Part shown: positions 43,800 to 52,322 of the stretch, one piece after another
Layout of the letters: every line of letters starts with the position of its first letter
Numbering within the stretch: the stretch's first letter is position 1
NCBI GenBank assembly: GCA_002173095.1
Contig: NHBK01000005.1
Span: forward strand, 62,001-126,000
Length of the DNA stretch: 64,000 nucleotides
From: Hyphomonadaceae bacterium TMED5
GTDB lineage: Bacteria > Pseudomonadota > Alphaproteobacteria > Caulobacterales > Hyphomonadaceae
Direction of reading: 5' to 3'
Program-made: the position numbers and the translations under genes
The notes under the pieces: generated by a model
The model's database searches: none
The model's input: the letters and a program-made list of their open reading frames with translations, nothing else
Told to the model about the DNA's origin: nothing

Positions 43800-44633
43800 A
43801 TGGGGGGACAAGATTCAAAAAACTCAACTGCTGAAAACGATCAACCGCAGCCACACCAGGATTTACAAGATAGCACGCTACAGTCGTTAGAAAATGAAAC
43901 TACGTCCCCGGAAGAGCCGACGCCCCTTACTGACAACCATTCGCCAACATTGGTGAGCCCGGCGATACCGGATACCACATCTTTGGAAAACACCTCGACA
44001 GATTCTGCATTTGTCCTCCCGCACCACACTCATGGTGACTCATGGGTTGGTTTTCTTGGTGATGTGGCAGGCGCAGCGATAACCGGCTTGATAGCTGTGA
44101 TTCTTTGGAGAGTTGAGCGCAAGAGAGAAGTTTCCCGAGAAGAAAAGCGCCGCATGGAAGAATTTGAACATGTAAGAGCTTGGATATCCCTCGAACTCAC
44201 TCGCCTAAAACGAAACGTGCGTATCGAAAAAGCGAGAATCAGGGAATTATTGCTTACGATAGATGGATGGTTGGATGGGAAAGATGACGTCAAATCAAAA
44301 GACCTGACGAGTATCGAAGGCTATTCTGGACTAGAGGAAGAGTTTGTTCAGTTTGTCGATTCTTCGAAAGACCCGTTAGAGAGGTTGCCCGAACTTGGCG
44401 CAAATGAAGCATCAAAGTTCGGGGAAGATTTTGTGGCCAGTTTCAGGGGACTTGCGAATAAATTGAATAGTGTGAGGCGGTCTCGTCGTAGGATCGCCTC
44501 AGCGCCCACAGGTTGGGTTCAGCTAGGCGAAATGGCGGAAATATTGAAGAAACTGTCAAATACGCTTAACGATGTAGAAAATGGTACTGACCAACTAAAA
44601 GAAGAATTGCGGGGCAATTATGATAAAAAATAA
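43800..44633 (+). CDS. Single-pass membrane protein with coiled coil, unknown family
   Basis: A 277-residue protein. A long polar N-terminus rich in Ser, Thr, Pro and Glu (about residues 1-80) precedes one transmembrane helix (VAGAAITGLIAVILWRVE). A charged coiled coil (REEKRRMEEFEHVRAWISLELTRLKRNVRIEKARIRELL) and a helical C-terminus follow. ATG 43800 follows GGGAGAAGTATTC. It ends in a 14-base overlap with the next gene. Its placement after the TerB-BrxD-helicase module suggests a possible membrane partner, without proof. Confidence 0.75.
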   Translation: MGGQDSKNSTAENDQPQPHQDLQDSTLQSLENETTSPEEPTPLTDNHSPTLVSPAIPDTTSLENTSTDSAFVLPHHTHGDSWVGFLGDVAGAAITGLIAVILWRVERKREVSREEKRRMEEFEHVRAWISLELTRLKRNVRIEKARIRELLLTIDGWLDGKDDVKSKDLTSIEGYSGLEEEFVQFVDSSKDPLERLPELGANEASKFGEDFVASFRGLANKLNSVRRSRRRIASAPTGWVQLGEMAEILKKLSNTLNDVENGTDQLKEELRGNYDKK

Positions 44634-45006
44634 CGGTATGCAGCCGCATCTTTTGGACAGCTTCCCAGATTTAGCCGTTGATATTCAGGAGATTATCAAC
44701 CAAGCCCACAAAGGTATTCACTACACCTTGCTGCATAAGCCCCCCCCTTATCCGCTACATCGCGCAAAATGTGATGGTGGAGTTATTTACGATGACCCGG
44801 CACCTAATGGACAGTACGCAAGTTCATTGGCTGGATCATGGATATGGTCCCACCCAAAGGCATTCTTCAGGTTCAGAGCAATCATGTCTAAGGGTAGCCT
44901 TCAGATTTGGGACTTTGGCGATCAAGATTGGCCTGTAGGCGTGCCACGACTCAAAAAGATCAAAGATGAAGAGGCGGTTGACCTTAAAACCCTTTTTCGG
45001 AGATAA
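44620..45006 (+). CDS. Hypothetical 128-residue protein, unknown family
   Basis: The start overlaps the end of the membrane coiled-coil gene by 14 bases, with GCGGGGCAATT before the ATG, so the two are coupled. The protein is soluble, with a Pro/His-rich stretch (HKPPPYPLHRAKCDGGVIYDD) and an aromatic core (SWIWSHPKAFFRFRAIMSKGS, LQIWDFGDQDWPVGVP). I recognise no family. Confidence 0.65.
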   Translation: MIKNNGMQPHLLDSFPDLAVDIQEIINQAHKGIHYTLLHKPPPYPLHRAKCDGGVIYDDPAPNGQYASSLAGSWIWSHPKAFFRFRAIMSKGSLQIWDFGDQDWPVGVPRLKKIKDEEAVDLKTLFRR

Positions 45007-45011
45007 CTGCG

Positions 45012-45416
45012 GTGTCCGTAAAGCCTAAATCAGGGAACTACAAATCTAGAAGCGATGCTCGCAGAACGCTTCGACTTGTCCATTCAGGAGAAGGCTATAC
45101 AGGGTCAATTGAGTGGCCTTCAGATGATGCCGAAACGGACAAAAGTCATCGAACTATACGGCGGGGAGGTCTATTCAGCGAACTCATAATGCCGAGGGTG
45201 GATGTAAGCACTGACATTGAAGCTCCAATATTTTATGCCATTCCTGACATTCTTACCGAAGTGCAAGAGGCAATCGTATTTGGAGGTGGAGAAGCTTTGG
45301 CACAAAAGAGTGGCATACCTCTCGAAGAGTTAAAATCACTATTAGTTGAAATCAACGACCTTAACGTGCACCTTCTAATGCGCCTCAAGATGTTCTTCGG
45401 CATCATTAGATTCTGA
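45012..45416 (+). CDS. Hypothetical 134-residue protein, GTG start
   Basis: Starts at GTG 45012, five bases after the previous stop, with GGAGATAAC as RBS. The N-terminus is basic ([18 protein letters not shown]); the C-terminal half is helical ([33 protein letters not shown]). No family recognised. Its last 42 bases overlap the 3' end of the S16 gene on the other strand. Confidence 0.6.
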   Translation: MSVKPKSGNYKSRSDARRTLRLVHSGEGYTGSIEWPSDDAETDKSHRTIRRGGLFSELIMPRVDVSTDIEAPIFYAIPDILTEVQEAIVFGGGEALAQKSGIPLEELKSLLVEINDLNVHLLMRLKMFFGIIRF

Positions 45417-45728
45417 CGACTGGTATGCATCTGGTTGAGGTATTTTTCCCTTGACAGGATTGAAACGGAGAGATCGCTTTAATAAACCCTCTGCTTCAAG
45501 AAAACCAGCGACCCGATCTGTCGGCTTGGCTCCCTTTTTCAACCATGATTTCGCTTTTTCTCTATCGATTACAAATTTCTTGCCTTCTTCAATAGAGCGC
45601 CTTGGGTTGTAGATTCCTAGCTTTTCAATGAATTTGCCATCTCGCGGGCAGCGACTGTCAGCGACAACGATCGAATAATGTGGTCTTTTTTTTGAACCGC
45701 CTCGTGCAAGTCGTATCTTTACCGCCAC
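45375..45728 (-). CDS. rpsP: Ribosomal protein S16 (bS16) paralogue carried on the island
   Basis: A 117-residue protein matching bacterial bS16 closely: [41 protein letters not shown], and the central [24 protein letters not shown]. It starts at GTG 45728 after GTGGGGCAACT. The C-terminal tail past residue 95 is acidic and not conserved. bS16 binds 16S rRNA early in 30S assembly. It is not next to rimM, trmD or ffh, its normal neighbours, but lies between unknown island genes and the right attachment site. This implies an accessory copy. Confidence 0.9.
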   Translation of the reverse strand: MAVKIRLARGGSKKRPHYSIVVADSRCPRDGKFIEKLGIYNPRRSIEEGKKFVIDREKAKSWLKKGAKPTDRVAGFLEAEGLLKRSLRFNPVKGKIPQPDAYQSSESNDAEEHLEAH

Positions 45729-45846
45729 AGTTGCCCCACAAATATTCTAAACACAAAATTGAGTCTCTGAGATTAGTTGAATTCAAATAACATGCAAGGT
45801 GCCGCGACCACGATGAGAGAGCGTATCAATCAAATTGCCTGCACGA

Positions 45847-45866
45847 GTTGGTACATATGTTGGTAC
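45847..45866 (+). repeat. Right integrase arm sites (two direct GTTGGTAC)
   Basis: GTTGGTAC at 45847-45854 and again at 45859-45866, 12 bp apart, in the same orientation. They match the left-end motifs and support the island boundary. Confidence 0.75.
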
Positions 45867-45927
45867 ACGGCCACGCACACAATTCTAAAAGCTTAATTTA
45901 ATTTACCTTTTTGGCCGGATATTGTTT

Positions 45928-45942
45928 CCTCCGGGCCCACCA
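45928..45942 (+). repeat. attR: 15-bp island end repeat
   Basis: An exact copy of the last 15 bases of the tRNA-Ile gene, with the sequence on both sides unrelated to the tRNA. This is the right junction of the island. Confidence 0.85.
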
Positions 45943-46151
45943 GTGGATTTTCAGAATATTTAAACCAATCAGTAACTAAGTATTCTTTAATCCTGACCAG
46001 AATAGTCAACTAAAGTATTATCTTTAGACCCCATATAGTCTTATATTTCTTCTGACAGATTGACGCAGTCCTCCGGAAACAACGAATCTTAACTTAGATA
46101 TTTACGAAATTCACATTCGTTTGAAGTTCTTTTGTTCGCAAAGGAAACCTC

Positions 46152-46457
46152 ATGCGTGCTTTCATTCTGCTTTCAGTGATTTGCTCAACGCTTCCGGTCA
46201 TGTTGCTCAATCTGAGCCCCAAGGCCGGAGAAGACGTGCTTGCCATTTTTGGCGAGGACGTTGTTGCAGCCGACGTTGAAGCACAGGCAAGACATATTGG
46301 TCTGGACGTTATTTCCTATGATGAGACGTTTCACCATCTCATCGTTCGGGACGTTGAAGGCCAGAGCACACGCGCGCTTTACGCGCTCGGTGCGCGGACT
46401 GTCGTGGATGCTGGCTACGCTCAGATGTGCCGTACTCCCCCGCCCTCTATCAGTTGA
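46152..46457 (+). CDS. Small exported or membrane-anchored protein upstream of a chemoreceptor
   Basis: A 101-residue protein with one N-terminal hydrophobic segment (AFILLSVICSTLPVMLLNL) and a soluble remainder without recognised motifs (LSPKAGEDVLAIFGEDVVAADV...). The ATG follows AAAGGAAACC. It precedes the chemoreceptor gene by 11 bases and is likely co-transcribed. Confidence 0.7.
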   Translation: MRAFILLSVICSTLPVMLLNLSPKAGEDVLAIFGEDVVAADVEAQARHIGLDVISYDETFHHLIVRDVEGQSTRALYALGARTVVDAGYAQMCRTPPPSIS

Positions 46458-46468
46458 GATAAGAAGAC

Positions 46469-47995
46469 ATGTCAGAGACACATAACAATAATCAATTGAG
46501 CAGTGACGATTTTCAGATTGAGGCGGTACGACGCCCAATCGCGCAGGGTGTTCTCGTTATCACCTGGCTAACGGCAATTGTTGTCGCTGGCATCGCCATT
46601 TTCAACGGTCATGGCCATGCAGCTCCCGTAACGCTTATGGCGCTCATTCTTGCTGCCCTGCCGACTGCAGCTTTCTTCTTCAAGCCAATTTACAGCGCTA
46701 TGACGATCAGCCTCGCAGTGAGCGTGGCAGGTATTCTGGCCCTGCTGGTCTATAATTTCCAGTGGAACGGCACTGGCATTGCGTATCAGATCGACATGCA
46801 CATGACCTTCTTTGCGGGTCTGGCCATTCTGACCGGTCTGATGGACTGGCGTGCACTGGTTGCCTATACGGGCTGCGTTGCGGTTCACCACCTTGGCGCA
46901 TCCTTCCTCGTGCCAACCATGGCCTTCCCGGATGGCGCGCCGTTGGTTCGCGTTCTGCTTCATGGCGGCATTCTGCTTCTCGAATGTGGCGCACTTATCT
47001 TCCTGTCACAAAAGATCACGTCACTGATGGCGGCCACACGCGGCGCGCTCATGACGGCTGAAACGGCAAGGCTTGCATCTCAGGAAGCTGAAGAGCGCGC
47101 CACCAAGCTGAAGCTGTCCGCTGAAAGCAAGGCCGACGCAGAAGCTGAACGCTATAACGACCTCAAAAAGGCTGCATCTGAGTTCGAAACCGAAATGGGT
47201 CAGCTGCTGGCAGACATGAACCGTGAAATGGATCAGCTGAACTCTACGGCGACCTCGCTTGAGACAGCTGCTGATGGCTCCCGCCGTCAGGCTGATCAGA
47301 TGGATGCAGCAACCACGCGTGCTTTCGACAGTGTGGGGTCCGTGGCCAGCGCCGCACAGGAGCTCTCTGCCTCTATCAACGAAATCGTCAGCCAGATTTC
47401 TCAATCGTCTGAGCTGGTCGAGCGCGCAACAGCTACGTCTCACTCCTCCAGAACCAAGGTCACTGAACTATCTACCAGTGCTCAGGAAATCGGTGATGTT
47501 GTGAACCTGATCCGTGACATTGCAGGTCAGACCAACCTTCTGGCGCTGAATGCGACCATTGAGGCCGCCCGCGCAGGCGAAAGTGGTAAAGGCTTTGCGG
47601 TTGTTGCCGCTGAAGTCAAAGGCCTTGCAGACCAGACAGCGAACGCCATTCAGGTGATTTCTGATCAGGTTGAGCAGATCCAGAATGTGTCTGGTGAAAC
47701 CACCAATATGATTGCGGCCATCACTGAGCAGATGGACAAGATCAATGCCTTCACCACGCACGTCGCTGCAGCAATCGACCAACAGGGCGTCGCAACAAAC
47801 GAAATTGCTGTGAACGTTTCTACGGCATCTGACAGCACACGCATGGCGGCCGATGAGGTCAGCTCTGCAGCTGAGACAGCCCAGGCGACATCGTCTGCAG
47901 CCAAAACCATTCTGGGCGTATCTCAGGACGTGAAAACGGCTGGCCAGCAGATCACAGATCGCGTGGAAGCCTTCCTGAAAAAAGCGGTCGCCTGA
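46469..47995 (+). CDS. Methyl-accepting chemotaxis protein with polytopic N-terminus
   Basis: A 508-residue receptor. The N-terminal 190 residues form about six membrane helices with the motif [10 protein letters not shown] instead of a periplasmic sensor domain. A coiled-coil region leads to the cytoplasmic signalling hairpin, where the tip [23 protein letters not shown] is intact. It presumably couples a membrane cue to CheA/CheW. Followed by a clear terminator. Confidence 0.92.
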   Translation: MSETHNNNQLSSDDFQIEAVRRPIAQGVLVITWLTAIVVAGIAIFNGHGHAAPVTLMALILAALPTAAFFFKPIYSAMTISLAVSVAGILALLVYNFQWNGTGIAYQIDMHMTFFAGLAILTGLMDWRALVAYTGCVAVHHLGASFLVPTMAFPDGAPLVRVLLHGGILLLECGALIFLSQKITSLMAATRGALMTAETARLASQEAEERATKLKLSAESKADAEAERYNDLKKAASEFETEMGQLLADMNREMDQLNSTATSLETAADGSRRQADQMDAATTRAFDSVGSVASAAQELSASINEIVSQISQSSELVERATATSHSSRTKVTELSTSAQEIGDVVNLIRDIAGQTNLLALNATIEAARAGESGKGFAVVAAEVKGLADQTANAIQVISDQVEQIQNVSGETTNMIAAITEQMDKINAFTTHVAAAIDQQGVATNEIAVNVSTASDSTRMAADEVSSAAETAQATSSAAKTILGVSQDVKTAGQQITDRVEAFLKKAVA

Positions 47996-48016
47996 TCGCA
48001 ATCTCAACGTCTTGTA

Positions 48017-48045
48017 AAAAGCGGGTCTTCGGGCCCGCTTTTCTT
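48017..48045 (+). terminator. Intrinsic terminator after the chemoreceptor gene
   Basis: Stem AAAAGCGGG / CCCGCTTTT with a short loop containing TCTTCGG, followed by T-rich sequence. Confidence 0.85.
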
Positions 48046-48112
48046 TTGAGATCAAGTTCGTTTTGGTTCACATTCCCACGCAATTGTCACACGAATGCGT
48101 TAGTGAACCTGA

Positions 48113-49384
48113 ATGACACGATTTCTTCTTACTTCCATTGGCTGCGCCATGCTCACGCTGGCCGCCTGCACCACAACTCCGACCGCTTCAACACCGGCAG
48201 TTAATACCGCCGCCACAGAGGCCAGCCTTCCGGCTGCGACCGGGCCGACGACCACAATTCTCATTTCCATTGATGGGTTCAGACCAGACTATCTGGACCG
48301 TGGCGCAACGCCGACGCTGAGCGAACTGGCGGCAAATGGCTCCTGGGGGCCGATGCAGCCATCTTTCCCGTCGAAAACTTTCCCGAACCATTATGCCATC
48401 GTCACGGGCCTGCGCCCGGACCATAACGGCATTATCAATAACACGATGGAAGACCCGGATATGCCGGGGGCCATTTTCATGCTGTCCAACCCGGTGGTCG
48501 CGTCTAACCCTGAATGGTGGGAAGAAGGTCGCCCGCTTTGGGTGAGCGCATCTGAACAGGGCATTCCAAGCGCGACCATGTTCTGGCCGGGCTCTGACTT
48601 TGAAATCCATGGCGAGCGCCCTACGGAATTCATGAATTTTGATCAGGCGCTGACTGACTTTGCCCGCGTGGATGTCGTGCTCGGCTGGATGGACGTTCCA
48701 GCAGAAGAGCGCCCTGTCTTCGCAACGCTCTATTTCGATATCGTGGACACAGCTGGACACCGTTACGGACCGGACGATTCACGCACCACCTCTGCCACCG
48801 CTCAGGTAGATGCCGCCATTAGCCGTCTTATCGAAGGCCTTGAGGCTCTTGGCCTGCGCGATAACACCAATCTGGTGATCGTATCTGACCACGGCATGGC
48901 GCCAGTCTCTGACGAGCAGATTATGCATGTCGACGATATGGTCGATACTTCGCTTACCCACATTGTCTGGGGCGGTGAATTTATGGGGCTGTCTCCACTT
49001 CCCGGCCACGAAGCCGAAGTTGAAGAGGCGCTGCTCGGCCATCGCGAACATGGCGAATGCTGGCGCAAGGACGAACTGCCAGAGCGCTTCGAATATGGCA
49101 GCAATCCGCGCGTGCCGGAGATTGTCTGCCTTGCTGACACAGGCTGGCGTTATGAAGCACCTAATGTGCGCGTCTGGCGCGGCTCTGGCGGCAGCCACGG
49201 CTTCGACCCGGCTGACCCGCTCATGAATGCTGTCTTCATCGCAAATGGCCCGGACATCGCCTCGGGCGTCGAGTTGGACCTGTTCGATAATGTTTCGGTC
49301 TATTCACTGCTGGCAGAACTGACCGGTATTGAACCCGCCGAAAACGATGGCGACATCACACAGCTCGAAGCGGCTTTGAAATAA
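48113..49384 (+). CDS. Nucleotide pyrophosphatase/phosphodiesterase-family lipoprotein
   Basis: A 423-residue protein with a lipoprotein signal (lipobox LTLAACTT) and an ectonucleotide pyrophosphatase-phosphodiesterase domain of the alkaline-phosphatase superfamily. The nucleophile Thr lies in FPSKTFPNHYAIVTG, the first metal ligand in LISIDGFRPDYL, and others in IVDTAGHRYGPD and VSDHGMAPV. These enzymes hydrolyse nucleotide or phospholipid phosphodiesters at two zinc ions. Flanked by terminators on both sides. Confidence 0.92.
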   Translation: MTRFLLTSIGCAMLTLAACTTTPTASTPAVNTAATEASLPAATGPTTTILISIDGFRPDYLDRGATPTLSELAANGSWGPMQPSFPSKTFPNHYAIVTGLRPDHNGIINNTMEDPDMPGAIFMLSNPVVASNPEWWEEGRPLWVSASEQGIPSATMFWPGSDFEIHGERPTEFMNFDQALTDFARVDVVLGWMDVPAEERPVFATLYFDIVDTAGHRYGPDDSRTTSATAQVDAAISRLIEGLEALGLRDNTNLVIVSDHGMAPVSDEQIMHVDDMVDTSLTHIVWGGEFMGLSPLPGHEAEVEEALLGHREHGECWRKDELPERFEYGSNPRVPEIVCLADTGWRYEAPNVRVWRGSGGSHGFDPADPLMNAVFIANGPDIASGVELDLFDNVSVYSLLAELTGIEPAENDGDITQLEAALK

Positions 49385-49390
49385 GATACA

Positions 49391-49420
49391 AAAAAAGCGG
49401 GCCATCTGGCCCGCTTTTTC
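49391..49420. terminator. Bidirectional terminator
   Basis: Stem AAAAAGCGGGCCA / TGGCCCGCTTTTT with a 2-base loop. It lies between two convergent genes. Confidence 0.92.
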
Positions 49421-49441
49421 ATCTCTCGGTGATTTTGAAAA

Positions 49442-50032
49442 TCAGAGAATTTCGTTCTGGCTTTTGACGATTTTGCCAACGAGACCATAATCAACAGCTT
49501 CCTGAGCCGTCATCCAATAGTCACGGTCCGTGTCTTTGCGGATCTGCTCAATCGGCTTGCCGGTTGCTTCAGCAAAGATGTTGTTCAAACGCTCACGCAT
49601 TTTGATGATTTCGCGCGCCTGGATTTCAACGTCAGACGCCTGACCACCAACACCACCACGTGGTTCATGAAGCAGGAAGCGCGTGTTCGGCAGGCAGAAG
49701 CGGTTCTCAACTTTCGCAGATGCGTAGATGAGCGCGCCAGCACTTGCGACCCAGCCCGTGCCGAGAATTTTCACAGGGGCAGGAACGAACTTCACCATGT
49801 CATGGATCATGTCACCCGATTCCACATGGCCGCCCGGTGAGGAGACAACCAGCAGGATCGGGTCATGGCTTTCAGCAGACAGAGCCAGAAGGCGTTCGCA
49901 GACGCGACGCGCCAGTTTGTCGTCGACACCCCCGGTCAGCAGAATGGTGCGCGCCTTGAACAGCGCCTGCTCCAGAAAGCTGTTTGGTTCTGAAATCGGT
50001 GTTGCTTCTTCTTCTTCGTCGAGGCGGTACAT
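49442..50032 (-). CDS. ClpP-like protease subunit (divergent paralogue)
   Basis: A 196-residue ClpP-family protein. The catalytic serine is in [13 protein letters not shown], the histidine in [13 protein letters not shown], and the aspartate in [19 protein letters not shown]. The segments [21 protein letters not shown] match the oligomerisation region. The usual GMAASMG around the serine is replaced, and the N-terminus has an acidic EEEE run. It is probably a second ClpP rather than the main housekeeping one. Last gene of a minus-strand cluster with apt, GST and mtnP. Confidence 0.88.
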   Translation of the reverse strand: MYRLDEEEEATPISEPNSFLEQALFKARTILLTGGVDDKLARRVCERLLALSAESHDPILLVVSSPGGHVESGDMIHDMVKFVPAPVKILGTGWVASAGALIYASAKVENRFCLPNTRFLLHEPRGGVGGQASDVEIQAREIIKMRERLNNIFAEATGKPIEQIRKDTDRDYWMTAQEAVDYGLVGKIVKSQNEIL

Positions 50033-50077
50033 GGAAACTCCAGTTTTTTTTATAGGTGTGACGTAGAACGGACTACG

Positions 50078-50605
50078 TCAATGCCCTTCAAAAGCCATTA
50101 ACGCCTGAACTTCACAGTTCATTGCGCGAATTCGGTCTGCGCCGCCCAATTCCGGCAGGTCGATAACAAAAGCAGCGGCAACAATTTCTGCGCCCGCACG
50201 GCGCAAAAGCTTGATTGCAGCTTCTGCTGTACCGCCGGTGGCGATCAGGTCATCTGTCAGAAGAACACGCTCGCCCGGCTGAACTGCATCTTCATGCATT
50301 TCCATCTCGTCCACGCCATATTCCAGCTGATAGCTCTCAGTGATGGTTTTGTGCGGCAGCTTGCCTTTTTTGCGCAGCGGAATGAAGCCTGCAGAAAGCT
50401 GGTGCGCAGCAGCGCCGCCAAGGATAAAACCACGCGCTTCAATGCCCGCAACTTTATCAATACGGGTACCGGCATATGGCTGAACCAGCTCGTCCACAGC
50501 ACGACGGAATGCCCGAGGCTGACCAAGAAGCGTTGTGACATCACGAAACATAATGCCCGGCTTCGGATAGTCCGGAATGGTCCGGATGGTGTCTTTCAGA
50601 TTCAT
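50078..50605 (-). CDS. apt: Adenine phosphoribosyltransferase
   Basis: A 175-residue enzyme converting adenine and PRPP to AMP. The PRPP-binding motif [17 protein letters not shown] is intact, together with [15 protein letters not shown] and [15 protein letters not shown]. It salvages adenine, which the neighbouring mtnP product releases from methylthioadenosine, so the two form a functional pair. Confidence 0.95.
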   Translation of the reverse strand: MNLKDTIRTIPDYPKPGIMFRDVTTLLGQPRAFRRAVDELVQPYAGTRIDKVAGIEARGFILGGAAAHQLSAGFIPLRKKGKLPHKTITESYQLEYGVDEMEMHEDAVQPGERVLLTDDLIATGGTAEAAIKLLRRAGAEIVAAAFVIDLPELGGADRIRAMNCEVQALMAFEGH

Positions 50606-50671
50606 AGTCAGGTCTGACCTCAGTCTTTGAATATATTCAGTCTATTGGAGCAGATTGTTGCGCGCTGTCTA

Positions 50672-51322
50672 TCAGGGTTCAACCAGATAATCCTCAATTA
50701 TCCAGTCTTCCTCATCAGCAATGGCTTTCCATTCCGCAAATTCAGGCGTTGCGAGCAAAGCATCGCAATAGTCCTGAAGCTCAGCCGGCAGTGAAATCGC
50801 ATAGGATGAAAAGCGCGACGCAATCGGAAGATAAAACGCATCAGCGATAGACCATTCCCCAAACAGGAACGGACCACCAGATTTGTGCAGCGCCTGCCCC
50901 CAGGCCGCAGACAGTTTGGACACTTCTGCCACCACTTCGTCTTTCAGCGTCACGCGCGGCTCGTTCTGACGATAAAGGTCCATCGGCAATTCGCGGCGGA
51001 TATTCATAAAGCTGGCATGCATCTGAGCCGCCATCATGCGCGCCTGGGCACGGCGGAACTCATCTCTTGGCCAGAGAGACGGCACTTGCTCTGCTGCCCA
51101 TTCTGAGATCGCCATTGTGTCGCCAATCACCTCATCGCCGACCAGAAGCGTCGGGACGAGCGCGAAGGGCGAAACCTCAGCCATTCGCGAGCGGAATTCA
51201 TCTGTACGCAGCGGCAAAAATTCAGTGGTGAACTCAATGCCCGCACGACGGAGCACCGCAAACGCACGCAGAGACCAGCTGGAATAGCGCGCATTGCCCA
51301 GAATAAGATGAGGCACACCCAT
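50672..51322 (-). CDS. Glutathione S-transferase-family protein
   Basis: A 216-residue protein with an N-terminal thioredoxin-like domain (LILGNARYSSWSLRAFAVL) and an alpha-helical C-terminal domain (SIADAFYLPIASRFSSYAI). The NARYSSWS start resembles the YfcF/maleylacetoacetate-isomerase-like GST clade. The start overlaps the mtnP stop as TAATG, implying coupled translation. Confidence 0.88.
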   Translation of the reverse strand: MGVPHLILGNARYSSWSLRAFAVLRRAGIEFTTEFLPLRTDEFRSRMAEVSPFALVPTLLVGDEVIGDTMAISEWAAEQVPSLWPRDEFRRAQARMMAAQMHASFMNIRRELPMDLYRQNEPRVTLKDEVVAEVSKLSAAWGQALHKSGGPFLFGEWSIADAFYLPIASRFSSYAISLPAELQDYCDALLATPEFAEWKAIADEEDWIIEDYLVEP

Positions 51323-52194
51323 TACAGAACGCGTCCTGCAACAGCATCCAGTTTCGCCATGAGCTCAGGGTTGCGAACCTCTGGAGGGGTCATGATTGCA
51401 AAGTCGAGACAGGTCTCAATGCCGTGCGCGCCATTTGTGCGCTCTGTGCCCTGCAGGCCAGCCGCAACTTTCTGGATGAGCAGCTTCGCCTTAGCCGAAT
51501 TACCCGCCATGATTTTCAGAACGCTCTCAACAGAGACGTTTTCTTCTTCCTCATGCCAGCAGTCATAATCGGTTACCATGGCCACAGTCGCATATGGAAT
51601 TTCAGCTTCGCGGGCGAGCTTGGCTTCCGGCATATTCGTCATGCCAATCACATCACAGCCCCAGCTGCGATAGAGCTGACTTTCTGCATAGGTCGAGAAT
51701 TGAGGGCCTTCCATAACCATATAGGTGCCGCCCTTATGGCAGGTCGCACCAACCGCCTGACCTGCTTCATATGCCAACCCGGACAGGCGCTCACAGATCG
51801 GGTGCGCCATAGACACATGCGCCACACAGCCCTCGCCAAAGAAGCTCTTCTCACGGGCAAACGTGCGGTCGATAAACTGATCGATGAACACGAAATGGCC
51901 CGGCGCATATTGCTGTTGCAGTGAGCCAACGGCCGAAATCGAGAGGATGTCTGTCACGCCTGCGCGCTTGAGCACGTCGATATTCGCGCGATAATTCACA
52001 TGAGTTGGCGACAGGCGATGGCCCTTACCGTGACGCGGCAGAAAGACCAGCTCAACATCGCCCATATTGCCACGCATGACATTGCCAGATGGCACGCCCC
52101 ATGGGGAAACGATATGTTCCTCGCGCGCATTTTCGAGACCATCAATCTCGTAAAGGCCAGACCCGCCCAACACGCCAAGTACCCATTTCGTCAT
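51322..52194 (-). CDS. mtnP: S-methyl-5'-thioadenosine phosphorylase
   Basis: A 290-residue enzyme that cleaves methylthioadenosine to adenine and methylthioribose-1-phosphate. Landmarks are GVLGGSGLYEIDGLE, LPRHGKGHRLSPTHVNYRANI, YMVMEGPQFSTYAES and IGMTNMPEAKLAREAEI. The last contains the nucleoside-phosphorylase aspartate/asparagine region. It leads the mtnP-GST-apt-clpP gene cluster. Confidence 0.95.
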   Translation of the reverse strand: MTKWVLGVLGGSGLYEIDGLENAREEHIVSPWGVPSGNVMRGNMGDVELVFLPRHGKGHRLSPTHVNYRANIDVLKRAGVTDILSISAVGSLQQQYAPGHFVFIDQFIDRTFAREKSFFGEGCVAHVSMAHPICERLSGLAYEAGQAVGATCHKGGTYMVMEGPQFSTYAESQLYRSWGCDVIGMTNMPEAKLAREAEIPYATVAMVTDYDCWHEEEENVSVESVLKIMAGNSAKAKLLIQKVAAGLQGTERTNGAHGIETCLDFAIMTPPEVRNPELMAKLDAVAGRVL

Positions 52195-52322
52195 CGCAGT
52201 GACTCCTCGAAAATCTCTGTAAGCGTTCGCTTTGGCACAAGAGCGCTAAAAGCTGAAGCCCTTCGCGTCGAGGCTGATGTAAATCCATGTGTTTGTGAAG
52301 GAGTGTGAACGCCGCCAGCGCC

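Larger units (their letters stand above)
30794..45942. mobile_element. Genomic island integrated in tRNA-Ile(CAT)
   Basis: The element is bounded by 15-bp direct repeats of the tRNA 3' end. Its integrase gene lies next to the tRNA and reads inwards, with GTTGGTAC-type arm sites at both ends. It encodes an integrase, an AlpA-like and an XRE regulator, a Rep_trans-like initiator, a TerB/BrxD/Lhr-helicase operon, several orphan genes and a ribosomal protein S16 paralogue. By eye its base composition is lower in GC than the flanks, and it uses several TTG/GTG starts. Confidence 0.88.
45729..46151. other. Right end of the island and flanking non-coding sequence
   Basis: Holds the leader of the S16 gene, the two right arm sites (45847-45866) and attR (45928-45942), then about 210 bp of host intergenic sequence before the small exported-protein gene. 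No other gene or RNA seen. Confidence 0.6.
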
